Shown here piece by piece: positions 47,842 through 56,542 of a DNA stretch of 64,000 nucleotides; the first letter of the stretch is position 1, and every line of letters begins with the position of its first letter. The stretch lies in the NCBI RefSeq assembly GCF_006546825.1, contig NZ_VICC01000001.1, positions 436,191-500,190 on the forward strand, given 5' to 3'. This DNA comes from Actinomyces oris (lineage in GTDB: Bacteria > Actinomycetota > Actinomycetes > Actinomycetales > Actinomycetaceae). The notes under the pieces are model-generated. The model did no database searches. It was given only the letters and a program-made list of their open reading frames with translations, and was not told the origin of the DNA. The position numbers and the translations under genes are program-made.

Positions 47842-48897
47842 ATGTCCGCCTACGTCCGCTACTACCGGCGGCTTCAGGCACTCACTCAGCGCCTGAGCAC
47901 CTATCTGGACCGGTTGGAGGCTCGCGCCCGGGAGTTCGGCGTCAGCTCGGCCCGCACCGCGATGGAGATGCAGATCACTGACCCGGCCTCCGTCTCAGCC
48001 TTCCGCTCGGAGGTCGAGGCCCAGATCATGTTCCTGCACACCAAGGCCCAGCGGGTCTTCGCCAAGCACTTCGCCCCCTTCCTGGACATCGACGCCGACC
48101 TGTCCATCGACGAGGACCGTCAGCTCTCCGCCCGCCTCCAGGACGCGGCCAACCTCGTGGGCAGCTTCGAGGTGCGCCTGCGCAACATCATCGAGGAGGT
48201 CTTCGCCCCCGGCCGTGCCGAGCAGGCCCGCGAGGAGTGGAACCGCGCCATGACCGACTGGCGCCAGGCCCAGTTCTCCTTCACCTGCGACAAGTGCGGC
48301 GACCCGGTGCCGCTGCCCGAGCTCTACCACATGCCGGTGTTCATCACCTGCCCGCGCTGCAAGTCGCGCGTGGCCTTCCAGCCCACCGAGGCCATGGCGG
48401 CCGCGCCCACCTGGGCCAAGGAGGTCGCCAAGACCACCTGCTACGCCGAGTGGCAGAAGTCCGAGTCGGAGCAGGCCGCCGAGGAGGGGGTGGGCCTGGC
48501 CTTCTTCTACTACGTCGACTACGCCATCGCCCACCACCTCATGATGAACCGGCTGCTGCCCTTCTACGTGCGCTCCCAGGGCGGCCAGGAGGCCCTGCGC
48601 CGCGACGTGCGCAAGGCGCTGGAGACCCGCACCCACCAGCTGCGCCCCGACGAGGTCTCCCCCCAGTACCACGCCATGGAGTACGTCAACTTCATGGGCG
48701 GCCTGGGCCGCTCGGCCCAGATCCTGGGCCAGGAGGGCCTCGAGGACCGCCGCGAGCTCATCCTGCAGACGGTGCGCGACATCATGCGCCCCGACGACCC
48801 GCTGGCCCGCTCCATCCTGGACAACACCTTCACCGAGGAGCTGTGGAGCCAGCAGGCCCATGCCGCCGACCAGCTCTCCTGCGAGGTGCCCCGCTAG
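47842..48897 (+). CDS. Zinc-ribbon protein of unknown function
   Basis: 351 residues; AAGGAG precedes ATG 47842. N-terminal 140 residues are helical and charged (RYYRRLQALTQRLSTYLDRL), probably coiled coil. Central zinc ribbon at about 149-180: CDKCGDPVPLPE then CPRCKSRV, two CxxC pairs. The C-terminal half is helical with aromatic-rich FFYYVDYAIAHHLMMNR and ends without a membrane segment. I recognise no family. It is the first gene of a same-strand cluster with a disordered protein, two YbjN-like proteins and a TPR protein, suggesting a cytoplasmic complex. Confidence 0.75.
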   Translation: MSAYVRYYRRLQALTQRLSTYLDRLEARAREFGVSSARTAMEMQITDPASVSAFRSEVEAQIMFLHTKAQRVFAKHFAPFLDIDADLSIDEDRQLSARLQDAANLVGSFEVRLRNIIEEVFAPGRAEQAREEWNRAMTDWRQAQFSFTCDKCGDPVPLPELYHMPVFITCPRCKSRVAFQPTEAMAAAPTWAKEVAKTTCYAEWQKSESEQAAEEGVGLAFFYYVDYAIAHHLMMNRLLPFYVRSQGGQEALRRDVRKALETRTHQLRPDEVSPQYHAMEYVNFMGGLGRSAQILGQEGLEDRRELILQTVRDIMRPDDPLARSILDNTFTEELWSQQAHAADQLSCEVPR

Positions 48898-49058
48898 CGT
48901 TCCCACCCGCCGTCCGCCCGGCCTGGCACGCAGGCGGCGCGCAGACGGCTTGAGCCCGACGGCGCATCGCGCGACTCCTTCGTCGTCCCGTCGGCCTGTC
49001 AGCTCTTCGTCCCCCGGGCGGCCCGACGCCGCTCGGAACCGTTCCCGAAAGGACCACC

Positions 49059-49550
49059 ATGGTCGGCTTCCGCAAGAAGTCCCAAGACAGCGCCTCCTTC
49101 TCCCGGTCATCCGGTGTCAAGGCGGACGGGAGAGCGGGGGCCGCCTCCTCGGGTGCTGCTCAGCGCTCCCGCACCGGGCGCACCGAGCCCACCGCGCGCG
49201 CAGGCAAAGGGCGACGTAGCCCGGCCGCCGGCCGCCGCGGATACAAGGCCTCCGAGCAGATGGACTCGCGCTGCCTGACCCTGGCCGAGTCGGCCTCCGG
49301 CGTCCTGGGGCGATCCCTGGACCAGGCGCTGGCACGACTCCCGGAGGGGCCTGGTGCCCCCGCCGCCTCTCGGGGCCCCGCCGGACCGGCGGGCGCAGCG
49401 GGCCCGGCTACCGGGAACCGCTCCGACGCCGTCGGCGCCCCGCGCTCGACTAGGGGTCGGGGGGCTTCAGCGGGTAGCGTGCGCAGCACACAGGCCGGCG
49501 CCGGCCAGGTCGACACGGTCGCGGACATCGCCTCCGACATCGAGTTCTGA
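49059..49550 (+). CDS. Low-complexity basic/Ala-Gly-rich protein, unknown
   Basis: 163 residues. AAGGACC lies 5 bases before the ATG. N-terminal half is basic (FRKKSQDS, RKGRRSPAAGRRGYK), the central segment MDSRCLTLAESASGVLGRSL may form one helix, and the rest is Ala/Gly/Pro-rich and likely disordered. Its acidic end reads VADIASDIEF. No family recognised. Position between the zinc-ribbon gene and the YbjN pair suggests an accessory subunit of the same system. Confidence 0.55.
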   Translation: MVGFRKKSQDSASFSRSSGVKADGRAGAASSGAAQRSRTGRTEPTARAGKGRRSPAAGRRGYKASEQMDSRCLTLAESASGVLGRSLDQALARLPEGPGAPAASRGPAGPAGAAGPATGNRSDAVGAPRSTRGRGASAGSVRSTQAGAGQVDTVADIASDIEF

Positions 49551-49673
49551 CGGCCCGCCCTGCGCCTGAACCGGCCCCGAGCCGGCTCACCAGCTGCGCG
49601 CCGCACCCCCAAGCGGCGCCATCCGCACCGAATCCGCATCACATCCCGTACCGGGTAGGAGGCGAGGGATCCC

Positions 49674-50114
49674 ATGAGCGCCCAACCGGCTCTGACCTTA
49701 GAGCGGGTCGAGACCTGGTTGTCCCGGCACGACATCACCGCCGGCCCCGAGGAGGACGGCGCCGTCTTCATGGGCTTCCCGGGCTGCGACATCGGCGTCT
49801 ACCTGCATGATGAGGAGGACGCCCTCGTCGTGGCCGGCATGTGGCGCGGGCGCCCGGCGGCCGCGCGCCTCGACGAGATGCGCGCCTTCATCGATACCCA
49901 GCACCGCTCCACCTACGGCCCGGACCTGGCCGTCACCCCCGCCCACGACCCCGGCCACCTCCTGCTGAGCACCCAGATGGTGGCCTATGTCGGAGCGGGC
50001 ATGAGCCAGGCCCAGCTCGACGCCTTCATGGACATGGGCCTGGGCATGACCCGCGCCTTCTTCTCCACGGTGGAGGAGCGCTTCCCCGAGCTCGTCACCT
50101 GGGAGGAGGACTGA
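49674..50114 (+). CDS. YbjN-domain protein (T3SS chaperone-like fold)
   Basis: 146 residues. Sequence pattern of the YbjN family: LTLERVETWLSRHDITAGPE then DGAVFMGFPGCDIGVYLHDE, VVAGMWRGRP, an interdomain helix LDEMRAFIDTQHRSTYGPDL and a C-terminal amphipathic helix (FMDMGLGMTRAFFSTVEERF). YbjN-like proteins share the fold of type III secretion chaperones and bind partner proteins. ATG 49674 with GGAGGCGAGGG upstream. Its stop overlaps the next start (TGATG), so the two YbjN-like proteins are made together and may form a heterodimer. Confidence 0.75.
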   Translation: MSAQPALTLERVETWLSRHDITAGPEEDGAVFMGFPGCDIGVYLHDEEDALVVAGMWRGRPAAARLDEMRAFIDTQHRSTYGPDLAVTPAHDPGHLLLSTQMVAYVGAGMSQAQLDAFMDMGLGMTRAFFSTVEERFPELVTWEED

Positions 50115-50965
50115 TGGCCTGGTGGAATCAGCCGGAGGGGTCGGTGACCCCGACTGTGACCCTCAGGCGGCTCGCCGCCTGGCTGGCCGTGCGCGGCCAC
50201 CGCTACGACCTCGATCTGTCCGAGGGGGTGGTGCACTTCTCGGTGGCCGGATTCGACTACGTGCTCATGGTGGTGGACCGCCGGATCCTCGCCGTGCGCG
50301 CCCACCACCGGCTCGCCGCCACCCGGCCGGGCTCCGCGGAGCTCTCCCGGGTGCGCGCCGTGGCCCAGGAGGTCTCCAGCGGCCGGCTCATCCCCGCCTT
50401 CTACACCGAGGTCGACGACGCCGGCCTGAGCCTGTGCGCCGAGGTCCTCACCAACATCGGGGCCGGGCTCGACGACGCCCAGCTGGCCGGCACCCTGGAC
50501 TTCATCCTCGACGGCGTCGATCAGGCCCTGCGCGAGGTCCTCGGCCTTCTGGCCGCCCAGGACGCCGCTGCCGACAGGCGGCCCGACGTCGGGCCGGAGG
50601 CCGAGAGCGCGCCCCGGGCTGAGAGCGGGCCGGAGACCGTCGGTGAGATCGCCACTGAGGGAGAGGGTGGCGGGGCGACCGTGATCGCCCTGCCCGAGGC
50701 ACCCCGGCCCGACCGGGCCGCCGGGACCGTCGGTACCGCCGACACTGCTGAGGTCGCGGGAGGCGAGTCCACCCGGGACAGCGCGCAGACTCCTGTGGCG
50801 GCGACGACGCGGAGCGCGGCTGCCGGTACGGCTGCGGGCCGGGCCGATGCGACGGTGGAGATGGCCGCCGTCGTCGACGGGCCGGTCCCCGCAGCCCCGG
50901 GTGATGCTGAGGGCGGAACCGGGGCTGAGACAACCGACACCCCCAAGCCCCTGCTGGTGTCCTAG
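50114..50965 (+). CDS. Second YbjN-domain protein with long disordered tail
   Basis: 283 residues, ATG overlapping the upstream stop. Residues 1-145 repeat the YbjN pattern of the upstream protein: VTLRRLAAWLAVRGHRYDLD, VHFSVAGFDYVLMVVDRRIL, LSRVRAVAQEVSSGRLIPAF and DDAQLAGTLDFILDGVDQAL. Residues 150-283 are Ala/Glu/Thr-rich and predicted disordered. The shared arrangement suggests tandem duplication followed by growth of a flexible tail. Function unknown; part of the zinc-ribbon/TPR cluster. Confidence 0.72.
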   Translation: MAWWNQPEGSVTPTVTLRRLAAWLAVRGHRYDLDLSEGVVHFSVAGFDYVLMVVDRRILAVRAHHRLAATRPGSAELSRVRAVAQEVSSGRLIPAFYTEVDDAGLSLCAEVLTNIGAGLDDAQLAGTLDFILDGVDQALREVLGLLAAQDAAADRRPDVGPEAESAPRAESGPETVGEIATEGEGGGATVIALPEAPRPDRAAGTVGTADTAEVAGGESTRDSAQTPVAATTRSAAAGTAAGRADATVEMAAVVDGPVPAAPGDAEGGTGAETTDTPKPLLVS

Positions 50966-51133
50966 CGCGCGTCGGCCTCGCAGACCCGGAGCGGCGACAT
51001 CCGTTGGAAATACTGGAGTGGCGGGAGTCGGCGTCGGGGAGCCCGGTCCTGGAGCCGGCCGGGGCGGGCGGTGGCTCCCGACCCCGACATGCCCCGCGGC
51101 CGAGTTGCCGCTGGCCGTTGCAGTAGCGGATTC

Positions 51134-51139
51134 TATAAC
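51134..51139 (+). promoter_or_regulatory. Probable promoter -10 box of the TPR gene unit
   Basis: TATAAC at 51134-51139 with a weak -35 (TGGCCG) 16 bases upstream, in an otherwise GC-rich gap. Transcription would start near 51146, about 48 bases before the tiny ORF and 210 before the TPR gene. Confidence 0.4.
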
Positions 51140-51193
51140 TGTTCGGTAACACTGGACGTCGGACAACCGCCCTCTGGACGAAAGGAGCCCGAG

Positions 51194-51316
51194 ATGCCCA
51201 TGCCGCCGTTCACCGGTGAGCGGTGCGGGACGACGCTCCACCCACGGCGTCCCTGGGGTCGGCGGAGCGCATTCCGTGCGTTCTTGCAGCACACGGTGGA
51301 AGCCTTCGCCTCATGA
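51194..51316 (+). CDS. Tiny ORF (40 aa) upstream of the TPR gene
   Basis: 40 residues (MPMPPFTGERCGTTLHPRRP...) with a near-perfect RBS AAAGGAG 6 bases before the ATG, following a plausible TATAAC promoter. It ends 38 bases before the TPR gene start. It is too short to assign. It could be a small protein or a regulatory upstream ORF for the TPR gene. Confidence 0.45.
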   Translation: MPMPPFTGERCGTTLHPRRPWGRRSAFRAFLQHTVEAFAS

Positions 51317-51354
51317 CGGTGCAACGTCAGGCTCCGCCCGGAAGGACAGACTCC

Positions 51355-54300
51355 ATGACCACACGCGAAGACATCCTCGAGCGTCTGGCCTACGCCGATG
51401 CCCTCGGCCACGGCCCCCAGACCTCGGCCCTCATCGCGGAGGCCGTCAGCTGGGCGGACGCACTGGGCGACGAGGACCTGCGGATCGCCACCCGGCTGGC
51501 CCTGACCGAGGCCTACCAGCAGGGCAACGAGGCGTGGAAGGCGCTGGCACCCTTCTCGTGGAACCTCGGCCGCTACCAGCGCCGCCCCGAGGCCTTCGAC
51601 GACGCCCAGGTGCGCACCCTGCACTGGCACTTCAAGTGGGCGGTGGCCGTGGCGGGCGCCAACCCCCGGGTCTCCAAGGACAAGGTGCGCCAGCTCGAGG
51701 CCAGTCTTGAGGAGTTCTACCGCTCCGGGGGTGCCTCCATGCACGTCGTCCACGGTGAGCGCGCCTCGGTCGCCGGCCTGCTGGGGCTCGAGGAGGAGGC
51801 CGCCGAGGAGCTGGCCGCCTGGCGGGCCACCCACCGCGACGAGAACGCCGACTGCGAGGGCTGTGACCCCATGCGTCAGGTTGCCTTCGCCTACCGCACC
51901 GAGGCCTGGGAGCTGGCCGTGGCCACCGCCGTGCCCGTGCTGACCGGCGCTGTCAGCTGCTCCGTGCAGCCCCAGACCACGCAGTCCCTCGTGCTACTGC
52001 CCCTGCTGGCCTCCGGCCGGCCCCGGGCGGCCTGGGAGGCGCACCTGCGCTCCTACCGGGAGATCCGCCGCAACCCCAAGGCCCTCATCTCCCTGGCCTA
52101 CCACCTGGAGTACCTGGCCCTCGTGGGGCGGGTGGACCGGGGCCTGGAGCTCCTGCGCCGCCACCTGTCCTGGCTGGCCCAGGCCGAGTCCGCCTACGTG
52201 CTGCTGTCGGCCCTGCGCGGCATGAGCCTGGTGCTGCGCGAGGCCGAGCGGGCCGGCCGCGGCGAGGAGGCCCTCGGCGTCGAGGTCCCGGCCGCCGACC
52301 TGTGGTACCCGCTGCCGGGACTGGATGCCTCCACCACCATCTCGCGCGTCTACGCCGAGATGACCGGCTGGGCGCGGCGCCTGGCCCAGCAGTTCGACAC
52401 GCGCAACGGCAACTCCACCATCTCCGACCACCTGGAGCGCTCCCTGGCCCGGGCCGCCTTCGACGCCGCCCCCGGCGCGGTCCACGGGCTGGGCGTGGAG
52501 GTCGACCTCCTGGAGCCCTCCGAGGAGCTGCCCGAGGCGGCCCAGACGAGCCTGACCGTGGACGAGGACGGCGCCGCACCCGACGTCGCCTCCCTCCTGG
52601 GCCTCGTGGCCGACGACGACGGCCTGGTCCAGGAGCACGCGCCCCGCGCGACGTCGTCGAGCCGGGAGGCGGCTGGCAGACGCGCCCGCGCCGCCACCAG
52701 CCACCAGAGCGGCGATGCACCCTTCCCCCTGGTGGACCTCGTGCGGCCCCGGCCGGTGCGCAACGGCGAGGAGGCGGTGCGCCGCTACGTCGACCACCGC
52801 CGCACCATCGGCTCCTCGACGATGGACTACTGGTACGTCGTCGACCAGGTGGCCACGCGCGACCTGCTGCCCCCGATCGGTGAGGAGATTCCGGGACTGG
52901 AGTACCACACGGGACTGCTGCGGGCCGCCGCCCTGACCTGCCGCACCGAGATGGATGAGGCCATCGCCGAGCGCCTGCGGATCCGCCCCCTCATCGAGCT
53001 GGCCTTCGGGCCGCTGGGCGCCTACTACGTGGACCTGCTCAACCTCGACAACGAGATCACCGCCGACTCCATCGCCGAGTTATCCCAGGACGCCGTGCGC
53101 GATGAGCGCCTGCAGCGGGCCACCTCGCTCATCGGGCAGATCGAGGCTCAGGTCGAGGACCTGGTGTCCACCGAGCTGCTCGACCCCGGGGGCACCGACT
53201 CCCTCGTCCTGGCCGCCGACGCCCTGCTCGTGGGGGCCTCGGTCCTCACCGACCTGCATGCCAAGGACGAGGCGCTCGGGGCGATCCAGGTCGTCGCCCG
53301 CGCCGCTGAGGCCGTCCCCGAGGACCGCCATGCCGAGCGGATGGAGGACATTCTCGACATGGCGCGCGCCGAGGTCCTGGCCGAGTGCGGCGACGTCTAC
53401 AACGGCTGCCTGCTGGCCGAGGAGGTCATGCGCCGCCACGAGAAGGTCTCCCCGGTCCTGGCCGCCCGCGGTCGGCGCCTGCTGGGCATCTCCTCGATGG
53501 AGGTGGGCCAGTTCGACGAGGCCATCGCCCAGTTCCGCGAGCAGGCCAACATCATGCTGGCCGCCGGCATCACCCTCTACGCCGTGGCCTCCCTGCTGTC
53601 CCTGGGCTCGGCGCTGGAGTCCTCCGAGCGCTACCTGGAGAGCGCCGAGGTCCTGGAGTCCGCGCTGTCCCTGGCCCAGCGCACCGGGGCCAAGAGCGTC
53701 GCCCTCTACCTGCACCGGCTCCTGGCCCAGACCGGCATGGCCATGGGTGAGGAGGAGAGCGTCGCCGAGCACTCGCTGGCCGCCGCCCGCATCCTGCAGG
53801 AGCAGGGGCGCCGGGCGCTGGCGGGGGAGTACCTCTCGCACGCGGCGATGGCCGCCTCCAACCTCAAGGACAATGTGGGCGCCGCCGCCCTGTTCCGTCA
53901 GGCCGCCGACCTGGAGGACACCCGCACCGACCAGGGCTGCCTGGACCGGGGGCGGGCGCTGCGCCGCTCGGCGCGGGCGCTGGTGGATGACCTCACCCTG
54001 CCTATGGCCCGGGGACGGCTCGACGAGGCCCGCCAGATCATGGAGGAGGCCCGTCAGGCCTTCGCCGGCGTGGCCGACACCGAGGGCTACTCCTCGGCCT
54101 GGGAGATCGGCGACTGGCACGACGACATGGCCTGGATCCTGTGGCGTACCGGCCAGAACTGGCAGGCCGTCCAGCACTGCGAATCCGCATACGACGGCTA
54201 CATGGACACCGAGGACCGCGACTCGGCGTCGCGTGCCCTGTGCATGCTGGCCCGCCTGCACGCCGAGCGCGGCGAGCGCGATGAGGCCCTGGCCGCCTGC

Positions 54301-54390
54301 GCCCGTGTGCGCGACCTGCTGGGCGAGCCGCACTGGGACGGTCACGACGCCCTGGAGTTCGTGGCCTCCGTGGAGGAGACGCTGCGCTGA
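51355..54390 (+). CDS. Large TPR-repeat protein (1011 aa), unknown function
   Basis: 1011 residues, entirely alpha-helical in character. ATG 51355 follows GGAAGGA. The N-terminal 400 residues contain loose helical repeats (IAEAVSWADALGDEDLRIAT, AYQQGNEAWKALAPFSWNLG). A low-complexity link is at about 380-490. The C-terminal 450 residues contain clear tetratricopeptide-like units: LGISSMEVGQFDEAIAQFRE, LLSLGSALESSERYLESAEV, MAASNLKDNVGAAALFRQAA and WRTGQNWQAVQHCESAYDGY. No membrane segment or catalytic motif. TPR arrays usually scaffold complexes, so it may bring together the YbjN-like and zinc-ribbon proteins encoded upstream. An S repeat follows the stop. Confidence 0.78.
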   Translation: MTTREDILERLAYADALGHGPQTSALIAEAVSWADALGDEDLRIATRLALTEAYQQGNEAWKALAPFSWNLGRYQRRPEAFDDAQVRTLHWHFKWAVAVAGANPRVSKDKVRQLEASLEEFYRSGGASMHVVHGERASVAGLLGLEEEAAEELAAWRATHRDENADCEGCDPMRQVAFAYRTEAWELAVATAVPVLTGAVSCSVQPQTTQSLVLLPLLASGRPRAAWEAHLRSYREIRRNPKALISLAYHLEYLALVGRVDRGLELLRRHLSWLAQAESAYVLLSALRGMSLVLREAERAGRGEEALGVEVPAADLWYPLPGLDASTTISRVYAEMTGWARRLAQQFDTRNGNSTISDHLERSLARAAFDAAPGAVHGLGVEVDLLEPSEELPEAAQTSLTVDEDGAAPDVASLLGLVADDDGLVQEHAPRATSSSREAAGRRARAATSHQSGDAPFPLVDLVRPRPVRNGEEAVRRYVDHRRTIGSSTMDYWYVVDQVATRDLLPPIGEEIPGLEYHTGLLRAAALTCRTEMDEAIAERLRIRPLIELAFGPLGAYYVDLLNLDNEITADSIAELSQDAVRDERLQRATSLIGQIEAQVEDLVSTELLDPGGTDSLVLAADALLVGASVLTDLHAKDEALGAIQVVARAAEAVPEDRHAERMEDILDMARAEVLAECGDVYNGCLLAEEVMRRHEKVSPVLAARGRRLLGISSMEVGQFDEAIAQFREQANIMLAAGITLYAVASLLSLGSALESSERYLESAEVLESALSLAQRTGAKSVALYLHRLLAQTGMAMGEEESVAEHSLAAARILQEQGRRALAGEYLSHAAMAASNLKDNVGAAALFRQAADLEDTRTDQGCLDRGRALRRSARALVDDLTLPMARGRLDEARQIMEEARQAFAGVADTEGYSSAWEIGDWHDDMAWILWRTGQNWQAVQHCESAYDGYMDTEDRDSASRALCMLARLHAERGERDEALAACARVRDLLGEPHWDGHDALEFVASVEETLR

Positions 54391-54421
54391 CGTGAGGCGC
54401 GGGCTCTGCCGCTGTTGCCTG

Positions 54422-54567
54422 CGGCCGGGGACATTCGACGCGGCCGGGTGCGTGTCGTTCCGGGCGGGGGCGTTCGACGCCGTCGGGGACCGGATTCCTG
54501 TCCCCGCACGCGCAGTTTGTCCCCGGCTAAGAGATAGTGCACCCCGACGCGCAGAATGTCCCCGGTC
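54422..54567. repeat. S element, copy 3
   Basis: About 145 bp with GGGGACATTCGACGCG, GGCCGGGTGCGTGTC, and paired GGGGACCGG/CCTGTCCCC blocks. It matches the copy at 60560 in inverted orientation. It starts 30 bases after the TPR gene stop and accounts for most of 54391-54704. Confidence 0.72.
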
Positions 54568-54704
54568 AGTGAGGACGATCCGGCGTCGGCGGGCGCGGGG
54601 TGGAGGATTCCGCCCCGTGTGAATCGGGTGACGGCGGCCGATATGCGAGGAATGATTAGCCTTGGGCATCACGACCCCTCGACGACCCTTCCGGGAGGCA
54701 CCCC

Positions 54705-55571
54705 TTGGCCATCGCAGTCTCACACCGATTCTCACCCAGCGGCGACCTTCCCGTGGAGGCGGGGCGCTACCGACTCGTGGCGTCGGGGGCCTGCCCGTGG
54801 TGCCGCCGCGTTCTCATCGCCCGGCGCCTGCTGGGCCTGACCGAGGCGATCCCCGTGTCCTGGAGCTACGGCAAGGGCGCCGACGGATACTGGGAGCTGA
54901 CCGGCCCCGACGGCGAGCCCGGCGTGGATCCGGCGCTCGGCGCCCGCTCCCTGGCTGAGGTCTACGAGAAGACCCCCGGCTACACGCCTCCCCCCACCGT
55001 CCCGGCCCTCGTGGACACCACCACCGGCCAGGTCGTCAGCGACGACTCCGGCGACCTGCTCTTCGACCTGTCCACCGCCTGGTGGGACCTCCACCGCGAG
55101 GGCGCCCCGGACCTCTACCCGCTCAACCGCCGCAACTCCACCGACGCCTGGGACGCCTGGATCGGCTCGCAGATCAACGTCGGCCATGCGGTGGCCACCC
55201 ACTCCCAGGACCCGGAGAAGGCCGCGGCGGCGGCCAACGGCGTCCTCGTGGGCTTCGACGTCATCGACACTCTCCTGGCCCGGGCCACACGGATGGAGGC
55301 CTCCCGCGAGGACGGCCTGACGATGCTCGACGGGCCGGCCCTGTCCGCCGTCGTCGCCATCGGCCAGTACCTGTGCGGCGACAAGCCCACCGGAAGCGAC
55401 ATCCGCCTGTTCACCACCGTCCAGTCCTACGAGTACGGCGGGCGCCAGCACTACCCCGGCGGGGAGGCGCCGTCGATCTCCTTCTGGCCGGCGCTGGCCC
55501 GCTGGTTCCGCGCCCTGGAGAGCCGTTCGGGCTGGGTGGGGTCGGAGGAGCGCAGCGCCCTCGGCTGCTGA
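54705..55571 (+). CDS. Glutathionyl-hydroquinone reductase-like GST (ECM4/YqjG type)
   Basis: 288 residues from TTG 54705, preceded by GGGAGGC. The thioredoxin-fold N-terminus carries GACPWCRR, the Cys-Pro-Trp-Cys catalytic motif of omega-like GST/glutathionyl-hydroquinone reductases. The helical C-terminal domain includes YLCGDKPTGSDIRLFTTVQS, also diagnostic. These enzymes reduce glutathionyl- or other thiol-conjugated quinones; in a high-GC actinomycete mycothiol may replace glutathione (inference). The last 14 codons and stop (SGWVGSEERSALGC) lie in a 49-bp repeat found again at 56543, flanking the following toxin-antitoxin cassette. Confidence 0.86.
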   Translation: MAIAVSHRFSPSGDLPVEAGRYRLVASGACPWCRRVLIARRLLGLTEAIPVSWSYGKGADGYWELTGPDGEPGVDPALGARSLAEVYEKTPGYTPPPTVPALVDTTTGQVVSDDSGDLLFDLSTAWWDLHREGAPDLYPLNRRNSTDAWDAWIGSQINVGHAVATHSQDPEKAAAAANGVLVGFDVIDTLLARATRMEASREDGLTMLDGPALSAVVAIGQYLCGDKPTGSDIRLFTTVQSYEYGGRQHYPGGEAPSISFWPALARWFRALESRSGWVGSEERSALGC

Positions 55572-55575
55572 AGGC
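55527..55575 (+). repeat. 49-bp direct repeat, left copy (border of toxin-antitoxin cassette)
   Basis: Starts TCGGGCTGGGTGGGG and ends CTCGGCTGCTGAAGGC; it covers the end and stop codon of the GST-like gene. Repeated at 56543-56591 with one mismatch (55542 T versus 56558 C). Confidence 0.88.
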
Positions 55576-55643
55576 GCGTCGGGTCGGCGCCGGGCCGACG
55601 ACGTCGAGCCGTCCTCGCCCTCGGCTCTTGTGGCCGGTTCGGG

Positions 55644-56159
55644 TCAGGAGGACTCGAGCATCCGGCTCAACTGCTTCATGGACAGCAGCAGGTGCAAGGC
55701 GTTGGCCGGTGAGGGAAGAAAGTCGCCGTTGGCGAGGTAGAAGGCGCGCGCCTGCTCATCTCGGCAGTGCACGATGAGGGCGGCGGCGCCCACTTCTCGG
55801 CTGAGCCTGTAGCACCGCTCGATCGCGTCCTTGAGCAGTGCTGCGCCAACGCCCCGCCCCTGAGCCCGCTCGTCCACCGCGAGCCGGGCCAGGAGGATGC
55901 ACGGGATCTCCTCAGGGCGGCTGCGGTGGTTGAGTCCCTGGGGCGCATCGTCGCGGGAGTATGTGGCCGTCGTGATGGCGTAATAACCGAGAATGACGTC
56001 ATCCTGGGCGGTGATGTATACGACGGCGTTGTTGGCCTTCTGGTTCTGCCACGCGTAGCGCTGGAACCAGTCATCCAGCTCGGTGGCCCCGCTGCGGAAA
56101 CCGGCCGTGACGTCCTGGCGGACGAGGCGCCGCGGGGACTCGAGAGCTCCGGTACTCAC
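55644..56159 (-). CDS. GNAT acetyltransferase toxin (TacT/AtaT-like)
   Basis: 171 residues. GNAT features: strand WFQRYAWQNQKANNAVVYIT, LARLAVDERAQGRGVGAALL (acetyl-CoA pyrophosphate loop QGRGVG), then ALIVHCRDEQARAFYLANGD with the usual Tyr in AFY. Toxins of this type acetylate aminoacyl-tRNA and block translation. ATG 56159 overlaps the antitoxin stop as ATGA, and the upstream gene is a DUF1778 antitoxin, the standard TacAT order. No second gene follows before the cassette border. Confidence 0.88.
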   Translation of the reverse strand: MSTGALESPRRLVRQDVTAGFRSGATELDDWFQRYAWQNQKANNAVVYITAQDDVILGYYAITTATYSRDDAPQGLNHRSRPEEIPCILLARLAVDERAQGRGVGAALLKDAIERCYRLSREVGAAALIVHCRDEQARAFYLANGDFLPSPANALHLLLSMKQLSRMLESS

Positions 56160-56461
56160 GATTCGTCGTCAAGGTTGATGCGGGTCCCGAAGGGTGAGGG
56201 GCGGTTCCACAGGCGGGCGAAGCGGGACGTCTCCTCCAACGGAGCGTCCAGTACGGCCTCGATGGCATCGAACTGCTCTGACGTCACGGAGAACCAGCGG
56301 CGGTCGGCAAGGACGCGTTCAGCTTCGAGCGTTGCTGAGGACAGGATGAACTCGCTGACGGAGCGGTCCGTCTGGGAGGCTGCTTGCTGAATCAGGGTCT
56401 CCTGGCGCGGCGTGGCGCGTAGATCGATTCTCTGGGTTCTGCGGGCTGTTGAGATCGGCAT
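56156..56461 (-). CDS. DUF1778 antitoxin (TacA-like)
   Basis: 101 residues. The N-terminal ribbon-helix-helix is RIDLRATPRQETLIQQAASQ with DRSVSEFILSSATLEAERVL; the C-terminal neutralising region is WFSVTSEQFDAIEAVLDAPL ending in NRPSPF. AAGGAGG lies 9 bases before the ATG at 56461. RHH dimers usually bind a palindrome near their own promoter; a perfect one is at 56490. Confidence 0.9.
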   Translation of the reverse strand: MPISTARRTQRIDLRATPRQETLIQQAASQTDRSVSEFILSSATLEAERVLADRRWFSVTSEQFDAIEAVLDAPLEETSRFARLWNRPSPFGTRINLDDES

Positions 56462-56489
56462 GCTTTGGCCTCCTTGGTGGTACGGATAA

Positions 56490-56499
56490 TGTACGTACA
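56490..56499. promoter_or_regulatory. TacAT operator candidate
   Basis: TGTACGTACA, a perfect 10-bp palindrome 28 bases before the antitoxin start codon, the usual place for an RHH operator. Confidence 0.6.
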
Positions 56500-56542
56500 G
56501 GTGGGAGGGTGTGCAAGGTCAGCGACGGTACGGTGTGGGTGC

